A stretch of DNA of 64,000 nucleotides from positions 1 to 64,000 of the forward strand of contig NZ_JAOASQ010000038.1 of NCBI RefSeq assembly GCF_030158565.1. The letters are read 5' to 3'. The stretch comes from Limnohabitans sp. (GTDB taxonomy: Bacteria; Pseudomonadota; Gammaproteobacteria; Burkholderiales; Burkholderiaceae_C). The translations under genes were made by a program, and so were the position numbers. Each line of letters begins with the position of its first letter. Position 1 is the first letter of the stretch. The notes under the pieces are model-generated. The model did no database searches, was not told the DNA's origin, and saw only the letters and a list, made by a program, of their open reading frames with translations. This document shows positions 18,300-27,441 of this stretch, one piece after another.

Positions 18300-19483
18300 T
18301 CAATAACGCGCCTGCCCACTGCGCTTCATTTGCCGCGAGGCCCAGGTGGCACACAGCGACAGCACGCCGCACACCGCCATCACCCCCAGGTAGTGGCCGC
18401 TGTGGTCAAACACCGCGCCCGCCAACACAGGCCCCAGCAAGTTCCCCAGAGCCGCGCCGCTGTAGAGCGTGCCCACCACGCTGGCCACCGATTTGCCGCC
18501 AAAGTAATCCATGCAAATGGCGGGCAAAAGCGACACGATAGAGCCATAACTCAGGCCAAACCAGAGCGCAAACAAGGCCAACAGCACATGCCCACCGGCC
18601 ATGGCCCACAGCACATACGACGCGCCCATGGACAGCTGCATCAGCACCAGGGTTTGCGCCCGCCCCAGCCGGTCGGCCACCACACCGATGGCAAAGCGCC
18701 CGACCAGGCTGCCCACACCGATCAAGCCCACCAGGCCCACAGCCAGCGCCTCACTCAGGCCCAAATCGCGGGCCGATGCAGACACGTGCGCGAAAGGAAT
18801 GAACATCACGGGCGAAGCCAGCACCGTGGCCAAGTAGAACCAGCGAAAGGTCGATGTGCGCAAGGTTTCACGCAAGCTCAGGCCCGAGGCTGAGCCGCCA
18901 GCGTCTGCTCCGGTGGCCGCAGGCGCACGTTTGAGCAAAGCCGCCGCCAGCAGGCCCAGCACCAGCACGCCCAACGCCAACACCCGCATGGCCTCGCGCC
19001 AGGGCATGGGGCCAATGGCCATGGCCACCAGCACCGGCACCAGCAAGGTGCCCGCGCCCACGCCCGAACTGGCAATGCCCCCGGCCAAACCGCGCCGGGT
19101 GGTGAACCAGGGCTGCACGCTGGCAATCGACGGGGTGTAGACCAGGGCAATGCCAGGCCCACCAGCAGGCCGTAACTCACGTACACCGCCAACAAAGACG
19201 TGGCCCAACTGGTAGCCAGCAAGCCCAGTGCAATCAAAGCCATACCGGCCGAGCACACGATGCGCGGGCCAAAACGGTCGGCCAGCATGCCGCCGCCAGC
19301 ACCCATCACAAAATACACAAAGCCCGAAAGGCCAAAAATCCAGGACACATCGGCCCGCTGCGCCGAAAACTCACCCGCAAACGATTCAAAAAACGCCGCG
19401 AACGAATACGACACCCCAAAGATCAGCGCCAGGCACACAAACGTGGCCCAAACCACCACCCAGGCGTAGGGGGTTTCTTTCAT
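18300..19483 (-). pseudogene. MFS transporter (OFA/monocarboxylate type), frameshifted
   Basis: The N-terminal part begins MKETPYAWVVVWATFVCLALIF in one frame; the rest, from IALVYTPSIASVQPWF to the stop, is in another. Together they make a complete 12-helix major-facilitator transporter of about 394 residues. The join lies near 19151-19160, where GGCCTGGCATTGCC should read with one more G to give VGLGIALVYTP; the span of 1184 bases is one short of a multiple of three. It resembles oxalate/formate or monocarboxylate antiporter-like MFS proteins. It is a real recent frameshift or a sequencing error. Confidence 0.85.
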
Positions 19484-19578
19484 GCGGTCTCCTGTCTTTG
19501 GGTTTTGAGGGTCATTGTGCCTTTGAACAGCCCCCTCAGCCTGCCAGGCCGTTCAGGGGCCTGCGACAATCATGCCCC

Positions 19579-20514
19579 ATGCACCTGATCATTCCCTACG
19601 CTGCCAGCCACGCCCTAGCAGGCCCAGAGGCCTTGGCCGATTTGCAGTTGCCCCATTTACAAACCTTGCTGGCAGTTTTGCAGCGCCAGCCTGTGCAGCA
19701 AGACAGCGAGGACACGCCACTGCACATGCCGCACGAACGCTTGCACGCCCAAGCTTTGGGCTGGAATGATGGGCTTGCCGCCCTGCCCTGGGCCGCTTGG
19801 CAAACCGCGCAAACGGGCACGACACCACAGGCCTGGATGACGCCTTGCCATTGGCAGATCGGCATGGACCAGGTGGTCATGCTGGACCCGACCAGCCTGT
19901 TCCTGTCGGACGATGAATCGCAGCAATTGCTGCAGGCCATGCAGCCGTTTTTGCAAGAAGACGGTTTGCAGGTCACCTGGCACAGCGCACTCAAGTGGCA
20001 TGTTCAGGGTGCGCTGCTGACGGACCTGGCCTGCGCATCGCTCGACCGGGTGATCGGCCAAAACATCAAACGCTGGATCCCCGAGAGTCCCGCCGCACGC
20101 CCCTTGCAGCGCCTGCAAAGCGAGATGCAAATGCTGCTCTACAACCACCCGGTGAACAATGCCCGCGATGCACGCCGGCAGATCTCGGTCAACTCCTTCT
20201 GGCTGCATGGCGCGGGCACACTGCCGACGGCTGCAGCCCCTGCCCGGCACGTGGCGTTGCCCGAAGCCCTGCGCCACAGCGCCTTGCGCGGCGATGTGCA
20301 GGCTTGGCGGCAAGCCTGGCAAGGGCTTGACGCCACCGCCGTGGCCGATTTGCTCACGCACTTCAAAGCCACAGGCCAGGCCACGCTCAGCCTGTGCAGC
20401 GAACACGCGGCCCAAACCTATGAGGCCGCCCCCGCCGCCTGGCACCAACGCATCACGCGACTGTTCAACAAGACCACACCTGCAGCGGCACTGGCCGCCC
20501 TGATCACCCCATGA
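19579..20514 (+). CDS. RpfE-type conserved protein (phosphoglycerate mutase-like fold), upstream of recJ
   Basis: Protein of 311 residues of the betaproteobacterial 'regulatory protein RpfE' type that lies before recJ in many Burkholderiales. It begins MHLIIPYAASHALAG and contains conserved CHWQIGMDQVVMLDP and ISVNSFWLHGAGTLP segments. That last stretch resembles a sugar-phosphate mutase/alkaline-phosphatase-superfamily core, but I see no complete metal site. No function is established. Its stop overlaps the recJ start by four bases, so it is coupled with recJ. The ATG at 19579 is chosen; the open frame further upstream overlaps the divergent MFS gene. Confidence 0.75.
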   Translation: MHLIIPYAASHALAGPEALADLQLPHLQTLLAVLQRQPVQQDSEDTPLHMPHERLHAQALGWNDGLAALPWAAWQTAQTGTTPQAWMTPCHWQIGMDQVVMLDPTSLFLSDDESQQLLQAMQPFLQEDGLQVTWHSALKWHVQGALLTDLACASLDRVIGQNIKRWIPESPAARPLQRLQSEMQMLLYNHPVNNARDARRQISVNSFWLHGAGTLPTAAAPARHVALPEALRHSALRGDVQAWRQAWQGLDATAVADLLTHFKATGQATLSLCSEHAAQTYEAAPAAWHQRITRLFNKTTPAAALAALITP

Positions 20515-22220
20515 ATTTGCTCACCCGAGATGTGCCCCCCCGCAGCGCCTGGGCGCTGGAACAAGCGGGCATCCACCCCCTGCTGGCCCGCCTGTACGCC
20601 GCCCGTGGCGTGCAATCCAAAGACGAACTCGACGACGCGCTGAACCTGCTGTTGCCCCCGGCAGGCATGTTGGGCACGCAGGCAGCGGCCCAGTTGTTGG
20701 CCGACGCCATGGCAGACAACAAGCGCTTGTGCATCGTGGCCGATTACGACTGCGACGGCGCCACCGCCTGCGCCGTGGCGGTGCGCGGCCTGCGCATGCT
20801 GGGTGCGCAAAACGTGAGTTATCTGGTGCCCGACCGCGTGGTGGACGGCTATGGCCTGACGCCGCCGATTGCCCAGCGTGTGCATGCGCAAGGTGCCGAT
20901 GTGCTGATCACGGTGGACAACGGCATCGCCAGCGTGGCGGGCGTGCAAGCGGCGCAAGCCCTGGGCCTGCAGGTGCTGGTGACCGACCACCATTTGCCCG
21001 GCAGCGAACTGCCCACGGCAGAAGTCATCGTCAACCCCAACCAGCCCGGCTGCAGCTTCACCAGCAAGTCCATCGCCGGTGTGGGCGTGATGTTTTATGT
21101 GCTGCTGGCCCTGCGCGCCGAGCTGCGCCAGCGCGGCGTGTTTGACGCCAGCACCCAGCCGCGCCTGGACGCACTGCTGCCCCTGGTGGCACTGGGCACC
21201 GTGGCCGACGTGGTCAAGCTCGACCCCAACAACCGCCGTCTGGTGGCACAAGGTTTGCGCCGCGTGCGGGCGGGCGCCCTGCCGCCCGGCATGGCGGCGC
21301 TGATGCGTGCGGCAAGCCGCGAAACCGCCAAGGCCACGACCTTTGACTTCGGCTTTGCCCTGGGCCCACGCATCAACGCCGCAGGCCGCCTGGCCGACAT
21401 GACGCTGGGCATCGAATGCCTGCTGACCGACGACGCGGGCCGCGCCGACGAGCTGGCCAAGCAGCTGGACGCGATCAACCGCGAACGCCGCGTGATCGAG
21501 GGCGACATGCGCGAGATGGCCATGGAGATGGCCGAGTCGCTGTTTGACGAAGGCGACGAGCCGCCGCCGGCCATTTGCGTGTTCGACCCGGATTTTCACG
21601 AAGGCGTGGTGGGCATCGTGGCCTCGCGCATCAAGGACAAGCTGCACCGCCCCACCTTTGTGTTCGCGGCCAGCAGCGCGCCGGGCAAGGAGCATGAACT
21701 CAAAGGCTCGGGCCGATCCATTGCGGGCTTTCATTTGCGCGATGCGCTCGACCTGGTGGCCAAACGCGCCCCGGGCGTGCTGCTGCGCTTTGGCGGTCAT
21801 GCCATGGCGGCGGGCTGCACGGTGGCCGAAGAACACCTCGATGTGTTCGAAGAAACGCTCAACCAAGTGGCCATGGAATGGCTGGACGCCGCCACGCTGC
21901 AGCGCCGCCTGGAAACCGATGGGCCATTGCCCGCCGAATACCGCCGGGTCGATCTGGTGGACATGCTGCACCACGAAGTCTGGGGCCAAGGCTTTGCGCC
22001 GCCCGTTTTTTGCGAAGAGATCGAGATCGTGTCACAGCGCCTGGTGGGCGAGAAACACCTGTCGCTCAAGATGAAGCACCAGGGCCAGCCGGTGGACGGC
22101 ATCTGGTTTGGTCGCACTGAGCCTTTGCCCTCGAAAGTGAAGCTGGCCTACCGGCTCGATGCCGATGAGTGGCAAGGCCAAAAGCGGGTGCGCTTTCTGG
22201 TGGAAGGCGCCGAGGGCTGA
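20511..22220 (+). CDS. recJ: Single-stranded-DNA-specific exonuclease RecJ
   Basis: 5'-3' single-strand DNA exonuclease of the DHH family for recombination and mismatch repair, 569 residues. Motifs VADYDCDGATA (DYD), VDNG and TDHHLPG (DHH) lie in the N-terminal half, and FGFALGPRINAAGRL and LLRFGGHAMAAG in the core/DHHA1 region; the C-terminal OB domain follows. It ends two bases before the convergent coaD stop, leaving no room for a separate terminator. Confidence 0.95.
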   Translation: MNLLTRDVPPRSAWALEQAGIHPLLARLYAARGVQSKDELDDALNLLLPPAGMLGTQAAAQLLADAMADNKRLCIVADYDCDGATACAVAVRGLRMLGAQNVSYLVPDRVVDGYGLTPPIAQRVHAQGADVLITVDNGIASVAGVQAAQALGLQVLVTDHHLPGSELPTAEVIVNPNQPGCSFTSKSIAGVGVMFYVLLALRAELRQRGVFDASTQPRLDALLPLVALGTVADVVKLDPNNRRLVAQGLRRVRAGALPPGMAALMRAASRETAKATTFDFGFALGPRINAAGRLADMTLGIECLLTDDAGRADELAKQLDAINRERRVIEGDMREMAMEMAESLFDEGDEPPPAICVFDPDFHEGVVGIVASRIKDKLHRPTFVFAASSAPGKEHELKGSGRSIAGFHLRDALDLVAKRAPGVLLRFGGHAMAAGCTVAEEHLDVFEETLNQVAMEWLDAATLQRRLETDGPLPAEYRRVDLVDMLHHEVWGQGFAPPVFCEEIEIVSQRLVGEKHLSLKMKHQGQPVDGIWFGRTEPLPSKVKLAYRLDADEWQGQKRVRFLVEGAEG

Positions 22221-22222
22221 AA

Positions 22223-22717
22223 TCAGTCCGCGCTGGAGAGCTTGAACTCCAACGCGTTGAGCACAGGCGCAGAGACCAGGCCCGACACATCACCGCCGAG
22301 CTTGGCGATCTCGCGCACCAAAGTGCTGCTGATGTGTTGCACGTTCGCGCTGGTGTGCAAGAACACGGTATCCACAGCGGGCGCCAGGTGGCGGTTCATG
22401 CCCGACATCTGGGTTTCGTAGTCGTAGTCGGTCACCGAGCGCAGACCGCGCACGATCACTTGCGCCTTTTGGGCGCGCACAAAGTCCACGATCAAGCCAT
22501 CAAAAGGCACCGCCTTCACATTGGCGCAATCGTGCAAGGCCGACTGCGCCAGGTGCAGGCGCTCGTCCAGGCTGAACAGGGTTTTCTTGTGGTGCGCAGT
22601 GGCCACCGCGATGATGACTTGATCGAACAATTGGGCCGCACGGCGCACCACGTCCTCATGGCCCAGCGTCAGCGGGTCGAAGGTACCGGAGTAAACAGCG
22701 ATCACGGGGTGTTTCAT
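22223..22717 (-). CDS. coaD: Phosphopantetheine adenylyltransferase
   Basis: Nucleotidyltransferase for the fourth step of CoA synthesis (4'-phosphopantetheine + ATP to dephospho-CoA), 164 residues. The T/HxGH signature is seen as SGTFDPLTLGHEDVV, with VRGLRSVTDYDYE and the ISSTLVREI segment completing the active site. It starts 42 bases after the rsmD stop, the familiar rsmD-coaD order. Confidence 0.96.
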   Translation of the reverse strand: MKHPVIAVYSGTFDPLTLGHEDVVRRAAQLFDQVIIAVATAHHKKTLFSLDERLHLAQSALHDCANVKAVPFDGLIVDFVRAQKAQVIVRGLRSVTDYDYETQMSGMNRHLAPAVDTVFLHTSANVQHISSTLVREIAKLGGDVSGLVSAPVLNALEFKLSSAD

Positions 22718-22759
22718 GGTGGAGTCCTCGGTTCAGTCTGCACAAATTATGCAGTGCGT

Positions 22760-23404
22760 TTATGCCGTGCGCTGCAGCAAATGGGCGTGCACGGCACCGG
22801 CCTTCAGGTGACGCTCCAGCTTCAGACCCCAAACACCGAGCGCCTCGTCGGTCCAGGCCACGGGCGCTTCCAGGTACACCCAGCCGCCCAGCGGCACCGC
22901 GGCTGCGGCCGCCTTGAGCGCGGACTCGAACCAGGGGCCGTCAAACGGCGGGTCGATGAACACCAGATCCACGCTGCCTGCGGGCAGGCGTTGCAATGCC
23001 GCGATGGCATCGCCGCGCTGCACCTGGACCATGCCCGCCTGCAAGCGCAGCACATGGGCTTGCAAGGCGCTCACCAAGGCGGGGTCTTGCTCCAACATCA
23101 ACACATGGGCCGCACCACGCGAAGCGGCCTCCAGCCCCAGCGCGCCCGTGCCGGCAAAGGCATCCACGCAGCGCCAGTCGCTCAGGTCTTGACCCAGCCA
23201 GTTGAACAAGGTTTCGCGCACGCGGTCGGGCGTGGGGCGCAGCCCGGGTTTGTCGATGACTTTGAGGCGTGTGCGGCGCCATTGGCCACCGATGATACGC
23301 ACTTCGTGTGCGGCATGGCCTTTGGGCTTGCCTGCTTGGGCTGAAGGGGGCGCGGACGCACGCGCGGCCTGGCGCGGCGCAGGAGAAACTTTGGATGAAC
23401 GCAT
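22760..23404 (-). CDS. rsmD: 16S rRNA (guanine966-N2)-methyltransferase RsmD
   Basis: SAM-dependent methyltransferase modifying G966 of 16S rRNA during 30S assembly, 214 residues. RIIGGQWRRTRL, RPTPDRVRETLFNWL, the SAM motif DAFAGTGALGLEAASRG and catalytic DPPF (VFIDPPFDG) are all present. The first 30 or so residues are a basic, Ala/Pro-rich tail not found in shorter homologues. In many relatives this gene follows the M16 peptidase pair; here a small secreted protein and a hemerythrin gene intervene. Confidence 0.94.
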   Translation of the reverse strand: MRSSKVSPAPRQAARASAPPSAQAGKPKGHAAHEVRIIGGQWRRTRLKVIDKPGLRPTPDRVRETLFNWLGQDLSDWRCVDAFAGTGALGLEAASRGAAHVLMLEQDPALVSALQAHVLRLQAGMVQVQRGDAIAALQRLPAGSVDLVFIDPPFDGPWFESALKAAAAAVPLGGWVYLEAPVAWTDEALGVWGLKLERHLKAGAVHAHLLQRTA

Positions 23405-23484
23405 GGGGCCAAGTGTAAAGGCCCGCCTGCGGCCCTTGCGGCCCTTGCTTCATGCTGGCACGCGCCAACGACACCCACCAACAA

Positions 23485-23510
23485 AGAAGCCTGCACAGGT
23501 GCAGGCTTCT
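23485..23510 (-). terminator. Rho-independent terminator of the small Ala/Lys-rich gene
   Basis: Perfect 11-bp stem AGAAGCCTGCA/TGCAGGCTTCT with a 4-nt loop. On the minus strand it is followed by TTTGTTGG, about 45 bases past the small gene's stop. Confidence 0.8.
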
Positions 23511-23555
23511 CGTGGGGTGAAGCGCTGGCCGGACAAACTGTCCGGCTGGCGGGTA

Positions 23556-23846
23556 TCACTTGCCTTGTGTCAGTTTGGCGTCGACCTTGGCAGCAGCTTT
23601 GTCGGTCATTTTTTCTGCGGCAGGGGCCACTTTGCTTTCAGCGGGGGCTTGTGCCGCTTTCGCTTCGGCCTTGTGGGCTGCTTTCTTTTCGGCTTTCGCA
23701 GCTTTGGCCTGGGCTTTGGCTTCGGCCTTGGCAGCAGGTGCTACGGCGGCTGCGGGTGCAGCAGCTGTCGCAGGCGCGGCGGGGGCTTGGGCGAATGCAC
23801 CGGCAGCGAAGAAACCGGCGATCAGGGTGGCGAGCAGCTTGTTCAT
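23556..23846 (-). CDS. Small Ala/Lys-rich secreted protein
   Basis: Ninety-six residues: a clear signal peptide (MNKLLATLIAGFFAAGAFA, cut after AFA or AFAQA), then a mature part made almost wholly of Ala, Lys, Pro and Glu with repeated AEAKA/AKAEKKA units, probably helical and highly soluble. AAGGAC precedes the ATG; a longer frame lacks this context. Similar low-complexity periplasmic proteins occur in Comamonadaceae without known function. It has its own terminator and appears monocistronic. No enzymatic motif is visible. Confidence 0.75.
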   Translation of the reverse strand: MNKLLATLIAGFFAAGAFAQAPAAPATAAAPAAAVAPAAKAEAKAQAKAAKAEKKAAHKAEAKAAQAPAESKVAPAAEKMTDKAAAKVDAKLTQGK

Positions 23847-24003
23847 GAGAAGAGTCCTTCTTTCAGTTTTCAGTCCAACACCTTGTTGGACTTGCAACTA
23901 CAACGCGGCCCGTCTGCGCCCTGATGACCCAAGTGCCGGGCCAGTTGTAACGGCATGTGTGTTGCGTGCGATCCACTCGCGCCGCACGGTGGACTGGATG
24001 CAC

Positions 24004-24017
24004 ATGACTTGCGTCAA
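24004..24017 (+). promoter_or_regulatory. FNR/CRP-family-like dyad upstream of the hemerythrin gene
   Basis: ATGAC-TTGC-GTCAA is a TGAC-N4-GTCA dyad, close to the FNR/Anr/Dnr consensus TTGAT-N4-ATCAA. It sits about 75-87 bases before the hemerythrin start. Oxygen- or NO-responsive control would suit a hemerythrin, but the site deviates from consensus. Confidence 0.4.
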
Positions 24018-24090
24018 ACAAATCGCACACCGCACTTGGCGCAACCGCCCATGCGGCCTACAGTGAAACCATTCACTGAATGGAAAAGTC

Positions 24091-24621
24091 ATGAGCCACA
24101 ACACATCTGAAGCCCCCATCACCCATTTTTCCAATTGCCATGTGGGCATCTTTGCCCAGCTCGATCGCATGGGCGATTTGCCCGCGCTGCTGGGGCCTGC
24201 CGCGCAGGCGCGCAAAATTGCCGAGCAGTCTCTGGCCTTCTTCAGCACAGGCATGTACACCCACCACAGCGAAGAAGAAAAAGACCTGTTCACGGCCGTG
24301 CGCGCCAGCGCTCAGGCAGGCGCTGAACGCATGCAGGTGGACGCCCTGATCGAACAACTCACACAGGACCACCGCAGTCTGGAAAAGATTTGGGAATCGC
24401 TGGAGCCCAGTTTGCGCAAAGTCGCCAAAGGTCAAGATGCCATGCTGGACGTGAGCGCCCTGCAGGCCATGGTCCAGCGCTACCAGGCCCACGCCAAACT
24501 GGAGGAACAAGCCTTCCTGCCGCTGGCGCAAAGCATCCTGGGCCGCAACGACAACCACATGGCGGCGCTGGGCCTGACCTTGCACATGCGCCACGTGCCG
24601 CCTTTTGCGGCGCACATCTGA
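24091..24621 (+). CDS. Hemerythrin-domain protein
   Basis: Helical-bundle, di-iron-type protein of 176 residues. Candidate iron ligands are spaced as in hemerythrin-like proteins: FSNCHVGIFAQL, MYTHHSEEEKDLF, LTQDHRSLEKIW and YQAHAKLEEQAFLP, with HMRH near the C-terminus. Such cytoplasmic proteins sense or handle oxygen, NO or iron. The ATG at 24091 begins MSHNTSEAP. It ends four bases before the convergent M16 peptidase stop. An FNR-like dyad lies upstream. Confidence 0.85.
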   Translation: MSHNTSEAPITHFSNCHVGIFAQLDRMGDLPALLGPAAQARKIAEQSLAFFSTGMYTHHSEEEKDLFTAVRASAQAGAERMQVDALIEQLTQDHRSLEKIWESLEPSLRKVAKGQDAMLDVSALQAMVQRYQAHAKLEEQAFLPLAQSILGRNDNHMAALGLTLHMRHVPPFAAHI

Positions 24622-24625
24622 AGAC

Positions 24626-25978
24626 TCAGGGCTGCGCGCCCAGCACCACCGTGACCATGCGCTCGGGTTGCAGCACCCGGGCCATGGCGCGGCGCACATC
24701 GTCGGCGCTCACACGCCCGACTTGTGCCGTCCAGGTGTCCAGGTAGTTCAGCGGCAAACGGTTCCACGCGATGTTGGCCACGTTGTCGAGCAGCTTGCGG
24801 TTGCTGTCAATGCGCAAGGCAAAGCCACCAATCAGGTTGGCCTTGGCCGCTTGCAACTCGGCTTCGGTGGGGCCGTCCTTGACGAAGGTCTGCACCACCT
24901 CTTGCGCCACGGCGATGGCCTGCGCCGCTTGGTCTGGCCTTGTTTGCAGGCCCACCGTGAAGGCCCCCGCATGCAGCCCCGGCGCGAAATAGCTGTACAC
25001 GCTGTAACTCAGGCCCCGCTTTTCTCGCACCTGCTCGGTCAGGCGTGACACGAAGCCGCCACCGCCCAAAATGTGGTTGCCCACCAGCATGGGGAAAAAG
25101 TCCGGATCGTTGCGCTTGTAGCCGGGCTGGCCCATCAGCACATGGGCCTGTGCAGAATCGAAAGGCACGCTCACCGCTTGCGCGGCCTTCAAGGGCTGCA
25201 CTTCAGCCACTGGCGGCATGTCCTGGCAAGCCGACATGGCCGGCCACAAGGCCAGCAAGCGCTTGACCAGCGCGTCAACTTGGGCGCGCGACAAATCACC
25301 CACCACGCTGACCGATGCATTGCAGGTGCGCAATGCTCGCGCGTGCAAGGCTTTCAGGTCAGCGGCCCCGATGCGCGACAAGGATTCGGGCGTGGTTTTG
25401 TAGCCATAGGGGTGGCTGCCATAGACGGCCGAGGCATAGCTGTTTTGCACCACCGTGCCAGGCTGCGTCAAAGACTCGCGGATGGCGGCGGACAAACGTT
25501 CGCGGTCACGCCCCCATATCGCTTCAGGAAAGGCCGGATGCGCCATTTGACGGGCCGCTAGAGCCACCGCCTTGTCCAGCAAGTCCGGGTAGCTCAGGCT
25601 GCGCAGCGAGAAACTCAAACGGTCTGCGCCAGCCCCGGCGCCAAAGCTGGCCCCCAGATCGGCCCAGGCTTCACCCAACTGGTTTTCGTCCATGGCCCGG
25701 GCATAGGGGCCTGCGCCTTGGGGATCGGCGCGCAAGCCACTGGCCATTTGCCCGGCCATGACCGAGGCCAAACCCGCCTGCGCGGCCGGATCGCGCCGGC
25801 TGCCAGCGTCCAGATCAATCTGCACATCGACCATCGGGATGGCATGGCTTTCCACCAGGTAAACACGGGCTCCGTTGGGCTGGGTCCAGTGCTGGATGGG
25901 CAAGGCCGCTTGTGCCCACGTGACCGCCAGCAAGGCAGCGCCCACACACGCTTGATGCAACATGTTCTTGACTTTCAT
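24626..25978 (-). CDS. M16-family peptidase-like protein, non-catalytic partner
   Basis: Periplasmic or secreted pitrilysin/insulinase-fold protein of 450 residues with a signal peptide (MKVKNMLHQACVGAALLAVTWAQA). Where active members have HxxEH this one reads GLASVMAGQMASGL, so it lacks the zinc site; the C-terminal domain carries the partner-type RLTEQVREKRGLSYSVYSYF. It therefore looks like the inactive subunit of a two-chain M16B peptidase. Its start is 10 bases after the catalytic subunit's stop, so the two form an operon. Confidence 0.88.
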   Translation of the reverse strand: MKVKNMLHQACVGAALLAVTWAQAALPIQHWTQPNGARVYLVESHAIPMVDVQIDLDAGSRRDPAAQAGLASVMAGQMASGLRADPQGAGPYARAMDENQLGEAWADLGASFGAGAGADRLSFSLRSLSYPDLLDKAVALAARQMAHPAFPEAIWGRDRERLSAAIRESLTQPGTVVQNSYASAVYGSHPYGYKTTPESLSRIGAADLKALHARALRTCNASVSVVGDLSRAQVDALVKRLLALWPAMSACQDMPPVAEVQPLKAAQAVSVPFDSAQAHVLMGQPGYKRNDPDFFPMLVGNHILGGGGFVSRLTEQVREKRGLSYSVYSYFAPGLHAGAFTVGLQTRPDQAAQAIAVAQEVVQTFVKDGPTEAELQAAKANLIGGFALRIDSNRKLLDNVANIAWNRLPLNYLDTWTAQVGRVSADDVRRAMARVLQPERMVTVVLGAQP

Positions 25979-25988
25979 GACCGCCCCT

Positions 25989-27413
25989 TCAGTGCCGCGC
26001 ACCGGCAGCGGGCTTGCGTTTGACTTGGCCCGACAGGGGCTGTGGACGCAAAACCGCCACGGTGAGGCTGTCGTCACCAAAATACTTTTGCGCCACCGCC
26101 TGCACTTGCGCAGCGGTGACCCGGCGCAGACGCGCCATCAATTGTTCTCCGTGATCGGGCGGCAAGCCCAGCGTCCAGGCCACACCCAGTTCACGGGCTT
26201 GGTTGAAGACCGAGTCGAGTTTGTAGATTTCGCTGGCGACCCACTGGGTCTTCACGCGCTGCAGCTCGCTTTCGGCCACGCCTTCTTTGGCCACCTTTTG
26301 CACTTGTGCGCGCAAGGCGGCTTCCAGCGCCTCGGTGGTCTGGCCTTTGGCGGGCACACCTTCGAGGTAGAAAAATTGTGGCCCGCGCCCCATCAAGCCG
26401 TTGTAAGCGCCCACGCTGTCGGCCAGGCGCTGCTCACCTTGGGTCAAAGCGCGCTCCAGGCGGGCGCCGCTGTAACCGTCCAGCACAGCCGCCAGCACCG
26501 TGAGGGCCAGGGCATCGTCGTGCTCGGCAGAAGGCTGCAAACTGGCCAAGCGAGGCACTTTGAAAGCCAGCGCCACATACGACTGCTCGGCCGGGGCCTT
26601 GAATTCAAAGCGGCGCAGGCCTTGCTGCGCAGGCTCTTGCTGGGGCTTGCGATCGGCCACGCTGCGCGCGGGGATCGCGCCGTAATATTGGTCGGCCAAG
26701 GCTTTGACCTGCACAGGGTCCACATCTCCGGCCACGACCACGACCGCATTGCCGGGCACATACCAGCGGCGGTAAAAATCACGGGCATCTTGCGCCGTCA
26801 TGGCCTCCAGATCGCTCATCCAGCCCACGATCGGGCGGCGATAGGGCGATGCAGACAAAGCGGTGGCCGCCAGCATTTCGTGCAGCAAGGCCCGGGGGTT
26901 GTCTTCGGTGCGCAAGCGGCGCTCTTCCTTGACGACCTCCAGCTCTTTGGCAAATTCCGCATCGGGCCACTGGTTGTTGGCAAAGCGGTCCGACTCCAGA
27001 CGCATCACCGCCTCCAGCTGGTGCGCAGGGATCTGCTGGAAGTAACCTGTGTAGTCCTTGGAGGTGAACGCGTTTTCACGCCCGCCCAAAGCCGCCACAC
27101 GCCGCGAAAACTCACCAGCCGCCAAATTGGGCGTGCCTTTGAAGAGCATGTGCTCCAGCACATGGGCCACACCGCTGGTGCCATCCACCTCGTCCATGGA
27201 GCCCACCCGCAACCACACCATGTGCACGGCCGTGGGTGCCCGGCGATCGGGCTTGACCCACAAGGTCATGCCATTGGCCAAGGTGTAGGTGTGCACTTGC
27301 GCTGCGGGCTTCACCATTGCGGCCTGGGCCGCAGGGGCCTGCGACCAGGTGGTCAAAGGCACACTCCAAAGCACGGCCAGACAAGAAATTCCCAAGAGAA
27401 AGTTCGGTTTCAT
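25989..27413 (-). CDS. M16-family zinc metallopeptidase, catalytic subunit
   Basis: Zinc peptidase of 474 residues with a signal peptide (ends near TTWSQAPA). The inverted zinc motif HVLEH is at residues 84-88 (GVAHVLEHMLFKG), and the downstream glutamate lies in ELEVVKEERRL. It pairs with the next gene, which lacks the motif. Two in-frame ATGs exist; 27413 is preferred because AAGGA is 11 bases upstream, while the ATG at 27422 is only two bases from it. It is divergent from ftsY with just 28 bases between. Confidence 0.9.
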   Translation of the reverse strand: MKPNFLLGISCLAVLWSVPLTTWSQAPAAQAAMVKPAAQVHTYTLANGMTLWVKPDRRAPTAVHMVWLRVGSMDEVDGTSGVAHVLEHMLFKGTPNLAAGEFSRRVAALGGRENAFTSKDYTGYFQQIPAHQLEAVMRLESDRFANNQWPDAEFAKELEVVKEERRLRTEDNPRALLHEMLAATALSASPYRRPIVGWMSDLEAMTAQDARDFYRRWYVPGNAVVVVAGDVDPVQVKALADQYYGAIPARSVADRKPQQEPAQQGLRRFEFKAPAEQSYVALAFKVPRLASLQPSAEHDDALALTVLAAVLDGYSGARLERALTQGEQRLADSVGAYNGLMGRGPQFFYLEGVPAKGQTTEALEAALRAQVQKVAKEGVAESELQRVKTQWVASEIYKLDSVFNQARELGVAWTLGLPPDHGEQLMARLRRVTAAQVQAVAQKYFGDDSLTVAVLRPQPLSGQVKRKPAAGARH

Positions 27414-27441
27414 AGAATGCATGATCCTTGAAATCCAGACC

